A stretch of DNA of 64,000 nucleotides from NCBI RefSeq assembly GCF_021044625.1, contig NZ_CP087999.1, positions 186,001-250,000 on the forward strand. The letters run 5' to 3'. Position numbers and translations under genes: made by a program. Origin of the DNA: Geomonas sp. RF6. GTDB taxonomy: Bacteria > Desulfobacterota > Desulfuromonadia > Geobacterales > Geobacteraceae. Position 1 is the stretch's first letter; each line of letters starts with the position of its first letter. Positions 15,586 through 24,033 of the stretch are shown here, piece by piece. The notes under the pieces were generated by a model that saw nothing but the letters and a program-made list of their open reading frames with translations, was not told where the DNA came from and ran no database searches.

Positions 15586-16986
15586 ATGACTACACAAAGA
15601 AACATTGTGCGTCTAATCCTCACCATCGTCGCAGCCAGCTGGCTCCTTTGCGCGTCGATCGTTTTCGCCGCCGAAGAGACGCCCGCTGCACATAACTCGA
15701 CGACGCTGGAAATGGTGCTGGACAACGCCATCTCCCGGAACCTCATTTCCGGCGGAGTGGTGGTGGTCGGAAACCGTGAGGGAATAATCGCGACGGCGGC
15801 GCGCGGCGGCATGAACTTCAACGGCAGCGCCCCCGCTTTGAGCGAGCACACCATCTTCGACCTCGCATCCCTCACGAAGGTCGTGGCGACAGCGCCGGCA
15901 GTGATGAAGCTTCTGGATGAAGGGCGCGTCGCCCTCTCGGACCCGCTTTCCCGCTGGTTCCCCGAACTGGGCGGCACCAGCGTCGGCAACATCACCATAC
16001 TTAACCTGCTGACCCACACCTCCGGGCTCTCCGACATCCACCTGCACAGCGGGCAGGGAATACGCGACGCCCTGGCGAAGATCACGGTCCAGCGCCCGAA
16101 CGGCACCGCTCACTTCCACTATGCCGACATAAACTTCATCCTCCTTGGCGAGATGGTGCGTCGCGTTTCGGGAGAGACGCTCGATGCCTTCTGCGCGAAG
16201 GAGATCTACGGACCGATGGCCGCGCGCGACACCCTTTTCCTGCCGCCGGCCGGCCTCGCAGGGAACATTGCACCGACCCTCGGCTTCACGCCGGGCGTGG
16301 TGCAGGACACGAACGCGCGCCGTCTGGGCGGCGTCGCCGGGCATGCCGGGCTTTTCAGCTCTGCCTACGACCTCTCCCTCTACGCGCGGATGATCCTCGG
16401 CGGCGGCGCCATCAACCAGCAGCGCATTCTTTCCGAGCAGGTGGTGGCCCAGATGACCACCCCTTACGCCTGCAGCAACGGCAGCGTCCTGCGCGGGCTC
16501 GGCTGGGACATCGATTCCCCGTTCTCGGCGCCGAGGGGGAACTACTTCTCCCGGATGTCCTTCGGGCATACCGGCTACAGCGGCTCGTCGATGTGGATCG
16601 ACCCGCAGCAGGACCTATTTGTGATCTTTTTGACCAACCGGTTGGAATACCGCAACGTGCGGGCCTTCAACCAGTTGCGTCGCGACGTCTCGACCATGGC
16701 GGTCGCCAACGCGCGAAACTACCATGAGCAGGCGCCGGTCGACGCGGCGGCAGTCGCCGCCGACCTCCTGCAACCGGGGAGCAGGCCGATCCTGCGGCTT
16801 GCCTCCATGATGGTGAAGGGTCCCGCGCACAGCGCCAAAAAGTGCCGCCAGGTCGCCCACAGCAACTCCAAGAGAGACAAAAGGCTTGCAAAGGCCAGCA
16901 TACACCGCGGATCCCGGGGCGGAAAATCCGCCGGTGTAAAGATGGCTTCCAGGAAGAAACATTCCCGTACCCGCACCCGCGCCTAG
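15586..16986 (+). CDS. Periplasmic serine hydrolase, beta-lactamase class C/penicillin-binding type
   Basis: 466 aa from the ATG preceded by AAGGG; a TTG 30 bases upstream has no ribosome-binding site. Signal peptide: NIVRLILTIVAASWLLCASIVFA, cleavage near residue 28. Catalytic motifs: SLTK (Ser95-Lys98, the SxxK nucleophile), YAD (179-181, occupying the YxN position; Asp is frequent in esterase-like members) and FGHTGYSG (the KTG equivalent). This argues for an esterase or DD-peptidase-like hydrolase rather than a true antibiotic beta-lactamase. The core ends near residue 390. The last 60 residues form an unusual Lys/Arg/Ser/His-rich tail (KKCRQVAHSNSKRDKRLAK and onward to RKKHSRTRTRA), perhaps for binding anionic envelope polymers. 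Stands alone, 266 bases before ftsH. Confidence 0.85.
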   Translation: MTTQRNIVRLILTIVAASWLLCASIVFAAEETPAAHNSTTLEMVLDNAISRNLISGGVVVVGNREGIIATAARGGMNFNGSAPALSEHTIFDLASLTKVVATAPAVMKLLDEGRVALSDPLSRWFPELGGTSVGNITILNLLTHTSGLSDIHLHSGQGIRDALAKITVQRPNGTAHFHYADINFILLGEMVRRVSGETLDAFCAKEIYGPMAARDTLFLPPAGLAGNIAPTLGFTPGVVQDTNARRLGGVAGHAGLFSSAYDLSLYARMILGGGAINQQRILSEQVVAQMTTPYACSNGSVLRGLGWDIDSPFSAPRGNYFSRMSFGHTGYSGSSMWIDPQQDLFVIFLTNRLEYRNVRAFNQLRRDVSTMAVANARNYHEQAPVDAAAVAADLLQPGSRPILRLASMMVKGPAHSAKKCRQVAHSNSKRDKRLAKASIHRGSRGGKSAGVKMASRKKHSRTRTRA

Positions 16987-17252
16987 CGCGTTTCCCTGTG
17001 CGACGCCGAGAGCGCGTCGCGTCCCGGCCACGGCAGCTTCGGCTGCCCAACCTCCGCCCCCCCACACGGTACCGCGATCTCAATTTTGGCGATCACGGAA
17101 GACGTTCCAGCAGTTTTCAAGCAGCGCCTTAAGTCACAGTAACCGCAATACTGGCACTTACGACATCATTCCGGATCGTGACGCGGCAGATGCCGCCCAT
17201 GGCGGTCCGGCACACCTGCAATGCTATGAAGACCAACTAAAAGAGAGAATGA

Positions 17253-19025
17253 ATGACTAGAACTCGACTGATACAACTCTGTTTCGCTGTCGCCATCATC
17301 GGGCTGATAGCCTCGGGCTACCTCTACAAGGAGCAGCGCGCCGAGGAGCGCAGCCGCATCAGCTATACCGCCTTCGTCGACCTGGTGAATGTCGGTGCGA
17401 TCCTTTCCGTAAAGGCAGAAGGTGATGCCATTACCGCTGAAGGTAAAGGCGGGGCTACCTACCGCGTGTACCGTCCGCTGGACGCAGACATCTCGAAGCT
17501 CCTCATCTCCAAGCACATCGACTACTCGGCGAAGCCGCCGGCACAGCAGAGGTGGTTCGAGATCGGCTTCCTCCTGCTGGTGATCGGGTGCGCCGCCTGG
17601 GCTCTGAAGAAGTTTTCCGTCTTCGGCCGCAGCAAGGCCACCCTCGTGGAGTCGGCAAAGACGAACACCGCCTTCTCCGACGTCGCCGGAGCGGAAGAGG
17701 CGAAGGCGGACCTGAGCGAGACGGTCGAGTTTTTGAAGGATCCGGAGAAATTTAACCGACTCGGCGGGAAGATGCCGACCGGCATACTCCTCGTCGGCCC
17801 CCCGGGCACCGGGAAGACCCTTCTGGCGCGCGCAGTTGCAGGCGAGGCAGGCGTTCCCTTCTTTTCCATGTCAGGCTCGGAATTCGTGGAAATGTTCGTC
17901 GGGGTTGGCGCTTCGAGGGTAAGGGACCTTTTCGCACAGGGGAGAAAATCCGCTCCGTGCATAGTGTTCATCGACGAGATCGATGCGGTCGGGCGCAAGC
18001 GTGACGCGGGAGGTGGTGGAGCCTCCGACGAGCGTGACCAGACCCTCAACCAGCTTCTGGTGGAGATGGACGGTTTTACCGTCAACTCCGGGATCGTGGT
18101 CATCGCCGCCACCAACCGCCCCGAAGTGCTCGACCCGGCGCTGCTGCGCTCCGGCCGTTTCGACCGCCAGGTTGTGGTAGGATCCCCCGACATCAAGGGG
18201 CGCGAAGAGATCCTGAAGGTCCATGTGAAGGACGTGCCCCTCAGCAGCGAGGTCGACCTGCGGGTGCTCGCCCGCGGCACCTCCGGTATGTCCGGAGCGG
18301 ATCTGGCGAACGTCGTCAACGAAGCCGCCATCCTCGCCGCCCGCGCCAACAAGGACAGTGTGGAGATGTCGGACTTTGAGGCTGCCAAGGACAAGGTCAT
18401 GATGGGTGCCGAGAAGAAGTCGATGGTACTCTCCGAGAAGAGCAAGCTGAGCACCGCCTACCACGAGGCCGGGCACGTGCTGGTGGCGAAGCTCGTCCCC
18501 GCGTGCGACCCGGTGCACAAGGTCTCCATCATCCCGAGGGGTCGCGCTCTCGGCGTCACGCTGCAGATTCCCGAAGAAGACAAGCACTGCTACACCCGGG
18601 ACATGCTGATCGGGCACATCAAGGTGCTGATGGGCGGGCGTGCAGCAGAGGAGCTGATCTACAAGACGACCACCACCGGCGCAGGGAACGACCTTGCCCG
18701 CGCCACCGACCTGGCACGCAACATGGTGTGCGAGTACGGCATGTCCGAGGCCTTCGGCCCCGTCGCCTTCGGCAACCATGAGGGCACCGCCACGAAAGGG
18801 CACGAGGTGAACCACGGGAGGAACTTCAGCGAGACCACCGCTCTGGAGATCGACCGGGAGATCCGTTCCATCGTCACAGGCTGCTACAACGAGGTCATGC
18901 ATCTGCTTAAGAAGAACAGGGCAGCGCTGGAGAACCTCACCATGGAACTCGTCGCCAAAGAGACTCTGGAAGGTGATGAGATCGATGAGGCGATAGAGGA
19001 GCATATCACCGTCGAGGCAGCGTAA
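17253..19025 (+). CDS. ftsH: ATP-dependent zinc metalloprotease FtsH
   Basis: 590-aa membrane AAA+ protease that extracts and degrades membrane and regulatory proteins. Order: first transmembrane helix (about 7-24), a short periplasmic domain (25-100), second helix (101-118), AAA+ domain with Walker A GPPGTGKT (182-189), Walker B IVFIDE (237-242) and second region of homology with RSGRFDR (299-305), then the zinc site HEAGH (404-408) with a later Asp ligand, and a C-terminal helical region. It is shorter than the usual 610-650 aa, lacking the long acidic C-terminal tail. The N-terminal part is divergent, so it may be a second, non-housekeeping copy. The ATG at 17253 follows AGAGAG. Single gene ending in a strong terminator. 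Confidence 0.93.
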   Translation: MTRTRLIQLCFAVAIIGLIASGYLYKEQRAEERSRISYTAFVDLVNVGAILSVKAEGDAITAEGKGGATYRVYRPLDADISKLLISKHIDYSAKPPAQQRWFEIGFLLLVIGCAAWALKKFSVFGRSKATLVESAKTNTAFSDVAGAEEAKADLSETVEFLKDPEKFNRLGGKMPTGILLVGPPGTGKTLLARAVAGEAGVPFFSMSGSEFVEMFVGVGASRVRDLFAQGRKSAPCIVFIDEIDAVGRKRDAGGGGASDERDQTLNQLLVEMDGFTVNSGIVVIAATNRPEVLDPALLRSGRFDRQVVVGSPDIKGREEILKVHVKDVPLSSEVDLRVLARGTSGMSGADLANVVNEAAILAARANKDSVEMSDFEAAKDKVMMGAEKKSMVLSEKSKLSTAYHEAGHVLVAKLVPACDPVHKVSIIPRGRALGVTLQIPEEDKHCYTRDMLIGHIKVLMGGRAAEELIYKTTTTGAGNDLARATDLARNMVCEYGMSEAFGPVAFGNHEGTATKGHEVNHGRNFSETTALEIDREIRSIVTGCYNEVMHLLKKNRAALENLTMELVAKETLEGDEIDEAIEEHITVEAA

Positions 19026-19056
19026 AGAGGCTGCAGTTTCACCCTCATGAGTATGG

Positions 19057-19089
19057 AAAAGGCCCGGGAAGCTCCGGGCCTTTTTTTTT
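19057..19089 (+). terminator. Rho-independent terminator after ftsH
   Basis: AAAAGGCCCGG, short loop, CCGGGCC followed by nine T residues, beginning about 30 bases after the ftsH stop. Confidence 0.9.
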
Positions 19090-19170
19090 CGTCCGGAAAC
19101 GGTGGGGAACCAGGGCGTGGTGTGTCCTCAGAGGCAAAGGCGGAGTATCCACGAAGCGCTGGAGAAGACC

Positions 19171-19442
19171 TCGCGTCCCCCCCTTTGCGAAGGGGGGACA
19201 GGGGGGATTTAGCCTTGTAAAACCACCAGTTGAAAGGACGATGTCGCAGACCGCCCAACCACGTGACGGATGCGGCGCAAGTCCTGGTGTGTCTTCTACG
19301 GGGCAAGCAACTTCGTGCCTTCCAGTTCAACCGGCAGAAACCGGAGTCCCCTATGTCGTTGATACTGCGCAGTAGTGGATCCTTTGGATGTGGCAACCAG
19401 AAGCAAATCCCCCCTGTCCCCCCTTCGCAAAGGGGGGAACGT
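19171..19442. repeat. C/G-rich inverted-repeat element (copy 1)
   Basis: Outer arms of about 38 bases are inverted repeats of each other: left arm 19171-19210 (CGCGTCCCCCCCTTTGCGAA then GGGGGGACAGGGGGGATTT) and right arm 19405-19442 (AAATCCCCCCTGTCC through AAAGGGGGGAACGT). About 195 bases of unique-looking sequence lie between. A second element with the same arms and a similar size is at 45714-45987. No gene in the interior. Confidence 0.8.
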
Positions 19443-19685
19443 AAGGCCCTCGCCCACTCCCTGGAGGGCACACTCCTTTTTGTTTCCACGAACGAATCTG
19501 TCTTTATTGCTCGTTGGCGCAAGAGACTGCGGAGGATCAAGCCGCAGCACCGTTTGACAACCATCGATTGCTTGCTACTGTTACAGACTCGAAAAATACT
19601 CTCATTCATCCGATCGCACTCTTGAATACCAGTTCCACGTAAGCATCAAGGCCACGAAAGCACTCATCGAGAAAGGAGCAAGGCA

Positions 19686-20261
19686 ATGCCGACAGTGAAA
19701 GGAACGAAAACGGAAGAGAATCTGTTGAAATCGTTCGCGGGAGAGAGCCAGGCGAGAAACCGCTACACCTATTTCGCATCGACCGCTCGCAAGGAAGGAT
19801 ATGTCCAGATCGCGGACATCTTCGAGGAAACCGCAAACCAGGAGAAGGAACACGCCAAGCGCTTCTTTAACTTCCTCGAAGGTGGGGACACTCACATAAC
19901 CGCGACCTTCCCGGCCGGCATGGTGGGAACTACCAGGGAAAACCTTCTTGCCGCGGCGGCTGGCGAGCTCGAGGAGCACACGATACTGTATCCCGCCTTT
20001 GCTGCAGTGGCGAGGGAAGAAGGGTTCCCCGCCATCGCAGCAGTATGGAATGCCGTCAGCGTCGCTGAAAAGCAGCACGAAAAGCGCTACCGCGACCTGT
20101 GGGGCAATATCGAGGCGTCCCGCGTCTTTTCCCGGGAAGAGGAAGTAACGTGGCGCTGCCGCAACTGCGGCTACCTCCACACCGGCAAAGCAGCAGTCGA
20201 CCTCTGCCCGGCCTGTGCCCACCCCAAAGCTCATTTCGAAATTCTCGCCGAGAACTGGTAG
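19686..20261 (+). CDS. rbr: Canonical rubrerythrin
   Basis: 191 aa. The N-terminal diiron domain has the classic signature GESQARNRYTYFA, with ligands E19, E52 and H55 (NQEKEHAK), E94/E97 region (AGELEEHT) and E127/H130 region (SVAEKQHEKR). The C-terminal rubredoxin-like domain has CRNCGYLH and CPACAHPKAHF. It reduces hydrogen peroxide using electrons from rubredoxin or a reductase. AAGGAG seven bases before ATG. Unlike the divergent cluster at 5048-6775 this is the typical anaerobe form. It stands alone downstream of the C/G-rich repeat element and is followed by a GC-rich hairpin. Confidence 0.95.
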   Translation: MPTVKGTKTEENLLKSFAGESQARNRYTYFASTARKEGYVQIADIFEETANQEKEHAKRFFNFLEGGDTHITATFPAGMVGTTRENLLAAAAGELEEHTILYPAFAAVAREEGFPAIAAVWNAVSVAEKQHEKRYRDLWGNIEASRVFSREEEVTWRCRNCGYLHTGKAAVDLCPACAHPKAHFEILAENW

Positions 20262-20279
20262 ACCCGGAGCAACACCCAG

Positions 20280-20316
20280 GCGCGGGAGGACGTCTTCCCA
20301 CTCCTTCCTCCCGCGC
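20280..20316 (+). terminator. GC-rich hairpin after rubrerythrin, possible terminator
   Basis: Perfect 11-bp stem GCGCGGGAGGA / TCCTCCCGCGC with a 15-base loop, 19 bases after the rubrerythrin stop. There is no T-run after it, so it may be a processing or stabilising structure rather than an intrinsic terminator. Confidence 0.4.
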
Positions 20317-20400
20317 CAAAAGCACGATCGGAGCCCCTCCTAATGTGGAGCTAACTGCCCTCGTTATCATTGACTTTGAAGTGCAACGTCTATACAGTCT

Positions 20401-22143
20401 ATGTCCATGAAAAGAGCCATTGCGTACCTACAGGAAAAGACCACCGGCGTCATCACCGATCTCACAACCCTTGCAGTCATCTTCGGAATCGCCTTCTTTC
20501 AATTCCTTGGCAGGCTGCCCCTCACCGGTACCGATGAGGCGCGCTATCTCGAGATCCCCCGGGAGATGATCGAGCGCGGCGATTTCGTTACGCCGACGCT
20601 CAACTACGTGAAGTACTTCGAGAAGCCGCCGCTCCATTACTGGTTGAACGCCTTCTCCACGCTCCTCTTCGGAGAAACCCCCTTCGCGGCACGATTCTCC
20701 GGCGCGCTCTTCGGGGTCCTCGGCGTCCTTCTCACCTACCATATCGGGCGCAAGCTCTTCGGGCGCCGGGCGGGATTCCTTTCCGCCGTCATCCTCGGAA
20801 CCTCGCTGGGCGTGGTGATCCAGAGCAGGGTCAACATCACCGACACCCCCCTCACCTTCTGCCTCTGCGCGGCACTCGGCTCATTTCTCCTGGCGAGCCG
20901 GCCCGACGAGAAGCACAAGGGGGTCTACTATCACCTCTTCTACGTCTTCGCTGCGCTGGCGGTACTGGCAAAGGGGCTCATCGGTCTCGTCCTGCCGGGG
21001 TTCATCATCTGCGCCTACATCATGCTGAACTGGCGCTGGAGCATCCTGAAGGAGATGCGCCTTCTCACCGGCATTCCCCTTTTCTTCGCCGTCTGCGCCC
21101 CGTGGTTCGTGCTCGTCTCCCTGAGGAATCCGGAGTTTCCGTACTTCTTCTTCATCCATGAGCACTTCGAGCGCTACCTCACCAAGGTGCACGGCAGGTA
21201 TCAGCCCCCCTGGTTCTTCCTCCCGGTGCTCTTTGGCTGCATGCTCCCATGGGCCTTTTTCCTCCCGAACGCCCTCGTGCGCGCGTGGAAAAAGTGGCGC
21301 CAGGAGAAGGATGATGGCGTCCTTTTCCTCTCGTTGTGGGCGTTGCTGATACTCGGGTTCTTCTCACTTTCCGATTCCAAACTGATTCCCTACATCCTCC
21401 CGGTGTATCCGGCGTTCTCGATCCTGATTGGGTGCCTTATCGCGGACTTCATCGATAAGCCTGCCGAGGCTCTCCGCAAACCGGCAGTCGCCCTCGCCGC
21501 CGTTCATATCATCATCGGAGCGGGAGTGATCGCCTACCCGTACCTGGCAAAGACACCGAAGATAGCGGCGGCGGGCGGTATCCTCATCGGGACGATCTTC
21601 CTGGTACAGGGGATCGTCGCCCTCAGAAACAGCTACCGTGCGACGACTCCGGCACTCTTCGCCGGACTTGCCGCTGTCGGCTTTCTCTGCAGCATCTGTG
21701 CACCTCCGGTTGTGTACCAGGGAATCGCGGACCGGAAGGTGACCAAGGACCTGGCCCTCATGGTGAAGGAGCGCGCCGGCAGCGACGCACTGGTCGCCTC
21801 TTTCGGCTACGAGCAGGAACTCCCCCTGTACACCGGTCGCAGGGTCATCGTCGTGGGGTCGAAGGGAGAACTGGAGTTCGGCGCGAAGCAGGGGGACAAC
21901 TCCTTCTGGTTCATCGAATCTGAGCAGTTCCGCTCCCTGTGGGCAGGGCCTCGCCCCGTGTATGCCCTGATCTCGCCGGAGGATCTGCAGAACATGGCGG
22001 CACTCACCCCGCCCCCGGTCATCCTCGGGATGAGGGCAAAGCGAGCACTCATCACCAATCGGGAACAGCCGGAGAAAGGCCCGGTCGTGAAGATGAGCAC
22101 GGCGGGAGCGGCCAACGGGAGCATGGCTTCGGCGTCGAGATAG
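20401..22143 (+). CDS. ArnT-like glycosyltransferase (GT39/GT83 PMT superfamily)
   Basis: 580-aa polytopic inner-membrane enzyme using an undecaprenyl-phosphate-linked sugar. The first periplasmic loop has the signature TDEARYLEI (catalytic Asp/Glu at 45-46), followed by YFEKPPLHYWL, both typical of ArnT and related transferases. About 11-12 transmembrane helices fill residues 20-430, and the C-terminal 140 residues form a soluble domain. ArnT moves aminoarabinose to lipid A; other members modify other lipids or proteins, so the acceptor cannot be stated. Two in-frame ATG codons (20401 and 20407) are equally plausible and no strong ribosome-binding site is seen. Stands alone, with a terminator shared with convergent mgtE. 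Confidence 0.85.
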   Translation: MSMKRAIAYLQEKTTGVITDLTTLAVIFGIAFFQFLGRLPLTGTDEARYLEIPREMIERGDFVTPTLNYVKYFEKPPLHYWLNAFSTLLFGETPFAARFSGALFGVLGVLLTYHIGRKLFGRRAGFLSAVILGTSLGVVIQSRVNITDTPLTFCLCAALGSFLLASRPDEKHKGVYYHLFYVFAALAVLAKGLIGLVLPGFIICAYIMLNWRWSILKEMRLLTGIPLFFAVCAPWFVLVSLRNPEFPYFFFIHEHFERYLTKVHGRYQPPWFFLPVLFGCMLPWAFFLPNALVRAWKKWRQEKDDGVLFLSLWALLILGFFSLSDSKLIPYILPVYPAFSILIGCLIADFIDKPAEALRKPAVALAAVHIIIGAGVIAYPYLAKTPKIAAAGGILIGTIFLVQGIVALRNSYRATTPALFAGLAAVGFLCSICAPPVVYQGIADRKVTKDLALMVKERAGSDALVASFGYEQELPLYTGRRVIVVGSKGELEFGAKQGDNSFWFIESEQFRSLWAGPRPVYALISPEDLQNMAALTPPPVILGMRAKRALITNREQPEKGPVVKMSTAGAANGSMASASR

Positions 22144-22250
22144 GCGGGCCGTCCCCTCCCTTTCAAGGGGAGGAACGTTCTGCCGGACGAAATAACTTGT
22201 TGATCTCCCAACTGCCGGTGTAACCAGAAAATGCCTCTATCGCAAATAAC

Positions 22251-22286
22251 GAAAGGGGAGCCGCGACCGGCTCCCCTTTCCTTTTT
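22251..22286. terminator. Bidirectional terminator between glycosyltransferase and mgtE
   Basis: GAAAGGGGAGCCG, 4-base loop, CGGCTCCCCTTTC, with T-rich sequence on the plus side. It lies between convergent genes ending at 22143 and 22311. Confidence 0.85.
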
Positions 22287-22310
22287 CGTACTTCCTGTCT
22301 CAGCTCATCC

Positions 22311-23675
22311 CTAGAGCAACGTTCCCCTCAAAACCACCACCGCTACGCTGAAGTAGATGACGAGCCCCGTCACGTCCACCAGCGTCGCCACGAACGGCGC
22401 GGACGATGCCGCAGGGTCGAAACCGAGCCGCCGCAGCACGAAGGGGAGCATCGACCCCGCAAAGGTCCCCCACAGTACGATTCCGATGAGGGCCACACCG
22501 ACGGTCACCGCCACCAGGAACGCGTGCGGGCCGTAGAGGTCGGAGAAGGCAGACCAGATCATGATGCGGGAGAAACCGAGGATCCCGAGGATGGAGCCGA
22601 GAAGGAGCCCGGAGATGACCTCGCGTCGCATGACCCGCCACCAGTCGCGCAGGTGGATCTCCTCCAGCGCCAGGGCGCGGATGACCAGCGTGGACGCCTG
22701 CGAACCGGAGTTGCCGCCGCTGGAGATGATCAGGGGGACGAAGAGGGCGAGCACCACTGCCCGCTGTATCTCCGCCTCGAAAAAGCCCATGGCGGTGGCG
22801 GTGAGCATCTCACTGATAAAGAGGATAACGAGCCACCCTGCGCGCTTTTTCACCATGCGCGACATGGCTATCTGCATGTACGGCTCGTCGAGGGCCTCCA
22901 TACCACCGAGTTTCTGGATGTCTTCGGTTGCCGCGGCCTCGACGACATCGAGCACGTCGTCGATGGTGACGATACCGATGAGGACGCCGGTACTGTCGGT
23001 AACCGGAAGGGCTACCCGGTCCTCACGTTTAAATATAGGGATCGCCGTCTCCTGGTCGTCCGTCGCCTTCAGGGCCACGAAGCGGTTGTCCATCAGATCG
23101 GAGACGAGGCGTGTCGGGGACGCCAGGAGGAACTGGCGTATCCCGATGTCGTCGATGAGGACCCCCTTGTCGTCCACGACATAGACGTTGCTGAGCGTCT
23201 CAGAGTCATGCCCGTGCCGGCGGATGTGGTCCAGCACCTGCTCCACCGCCCAATCCTTCCGCACGCGAACATAATCGGGGGTCATGCGGCGGCCGATACT
23301 GTCTTCCGGGTAGCCGAGCAGGTTGACCGCCACCGCGCGCTCCTTCGGCGAGAGGAGCGCAAGCATCTGCTTTGTCACCGTGGCCGGAAGTTCCTCGAGG
23401 AGTGTGGTACGGTCGTCCGGTGACATGTCATTGAGGATGGCCGCTACGTCTTCCTTGGCCATAGCCTTGATGAGCTCTTCCTGCGATTCGATGTCCAGGT
23501 ACTCGAATACCGCGGACGCCAGCCTGCGTGGCAGGACGCGAAAGACGATCACCTTGTCCTCAATGATCAGGTCTTCCAGCAGACGCGCCAAGTCGGGTGG
23601 TGGATAGTCACTCAACAGGTTGCGCAGAGAAGCGAAATCGCGCGCATGAATGAGATTTTCCAATTCTGAATGCAC
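22311..23675 (-). CDS. mgtE: Magnesium transporter MgtE
   Basis: 454 aa. Domain order is that of MgtE: N-terminal superhelical domain (about 1-125, with LPRRLASAVFEYL and LEELPATVTKQML), tandem CBS domains (about 130-250), a long plug helix, then five transmembrane helices (about 275-454). The pore helix motif GGNSGSQAST corresponds to the family's GGNxGxQ. In known MgtE the cytosolic domains bind magnesium and close the pore when it is plentiful. The start is GTG, chosen because CCAGGAG lies five bases upstream. No riboswitch was recognised in the 358-base upstream gap. Confidence 0.95.
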   Translation of the reverse strand: MHSELENLIHARDFASLRNLLSDYPPPDLARLLEDLIIEDKVIVFRVLPRRLASAVFEYLDIESQEELIKAMAKEDVAAILNDMSPDDRTTLLEELPATVTKQMLALLSPKERAVAVNLLGYPEDSIGRRMTPDYVRVRKDWAVEQVLDHIRRHGHDSETLSNVYVVDDKGVLIDDIGIRQFLLASPTRLVSDLMDNRFVALKATDDQETAIPIFKREDRVALPVTDSTGVLIGIVTIDDVLDVVEAAATEDIQKLGGMEALDEPYMQIAMSRMVKKRAGWLVILFISEMLTATAMGFFEAEIQRAVVLALFVPLIISSGGNSGSQASTLVIRALALEEIHLRDWWRVMRREVISGLLLGSILGILGFSRIMIWSAFSDLYGPHAFLVAVTVGVALIGIVLWGTFAGSMLPFVLRRLGFDPAASSAPFVATLVDVTGLVIYFSVAVVVLRGTLL

Positions 23676-24033
23676 AAGAACTCCTGGAGCAGGTCTTCAG
23701 GGGTATAACCCACGAGATACTATCACACAGATCGCAAAAGCCCCACCAGTTTTATCCACTACAAAAGTTTTTGACGCCTCTCCTCCCCTCACAAAGGGTG
23801 CTCCTTCGAAATTCTCTCCTCTTTAAGAGATCTGTCTGCTGCACGCCGGCGTCTAAATCCATTCTGTTGGGGAGGATCTTGTCCCATTATTGGCTCAAAG
23901 CAATAGGAGCATACCTCATAAAGGCACCAATGACACCGCTCCCCCCCCTTTTGAAGTGCAGCGCAGAGGACCTTAAATAGATGATAAAATTGGTGATGGC
24001 AGTCGGCTCTATCTCCGGAGGGAAGGAGGCGGT
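23676..24033. other. Intergenic region between divergent mgtE and the AsmA gene
   Basis: 358 bases, AT-richer than its neighbours, expected to contain promoters for both divergent genes. I saw no conserved riboswitch element, no strong inverted repeat and no credible small gene. Confidence 0.4.

Noticed and set aside
15586-16986. Antibiotic-resistance beta-lactamase
   Set aside because: SxxK and HTG are present but the YxN Asn is Asp and family features fit esterase/PBP-like hydrolases, so resistance cannot be claimed.
19513-19531. Sigma-54-like promoter upstream of rubrerythrin (TTGGCGCAAGAGACTGC)
   Set aside because: GG and GC are separated by 11 bases instead of 10, a spacing that abolishes recognition in known promoters.
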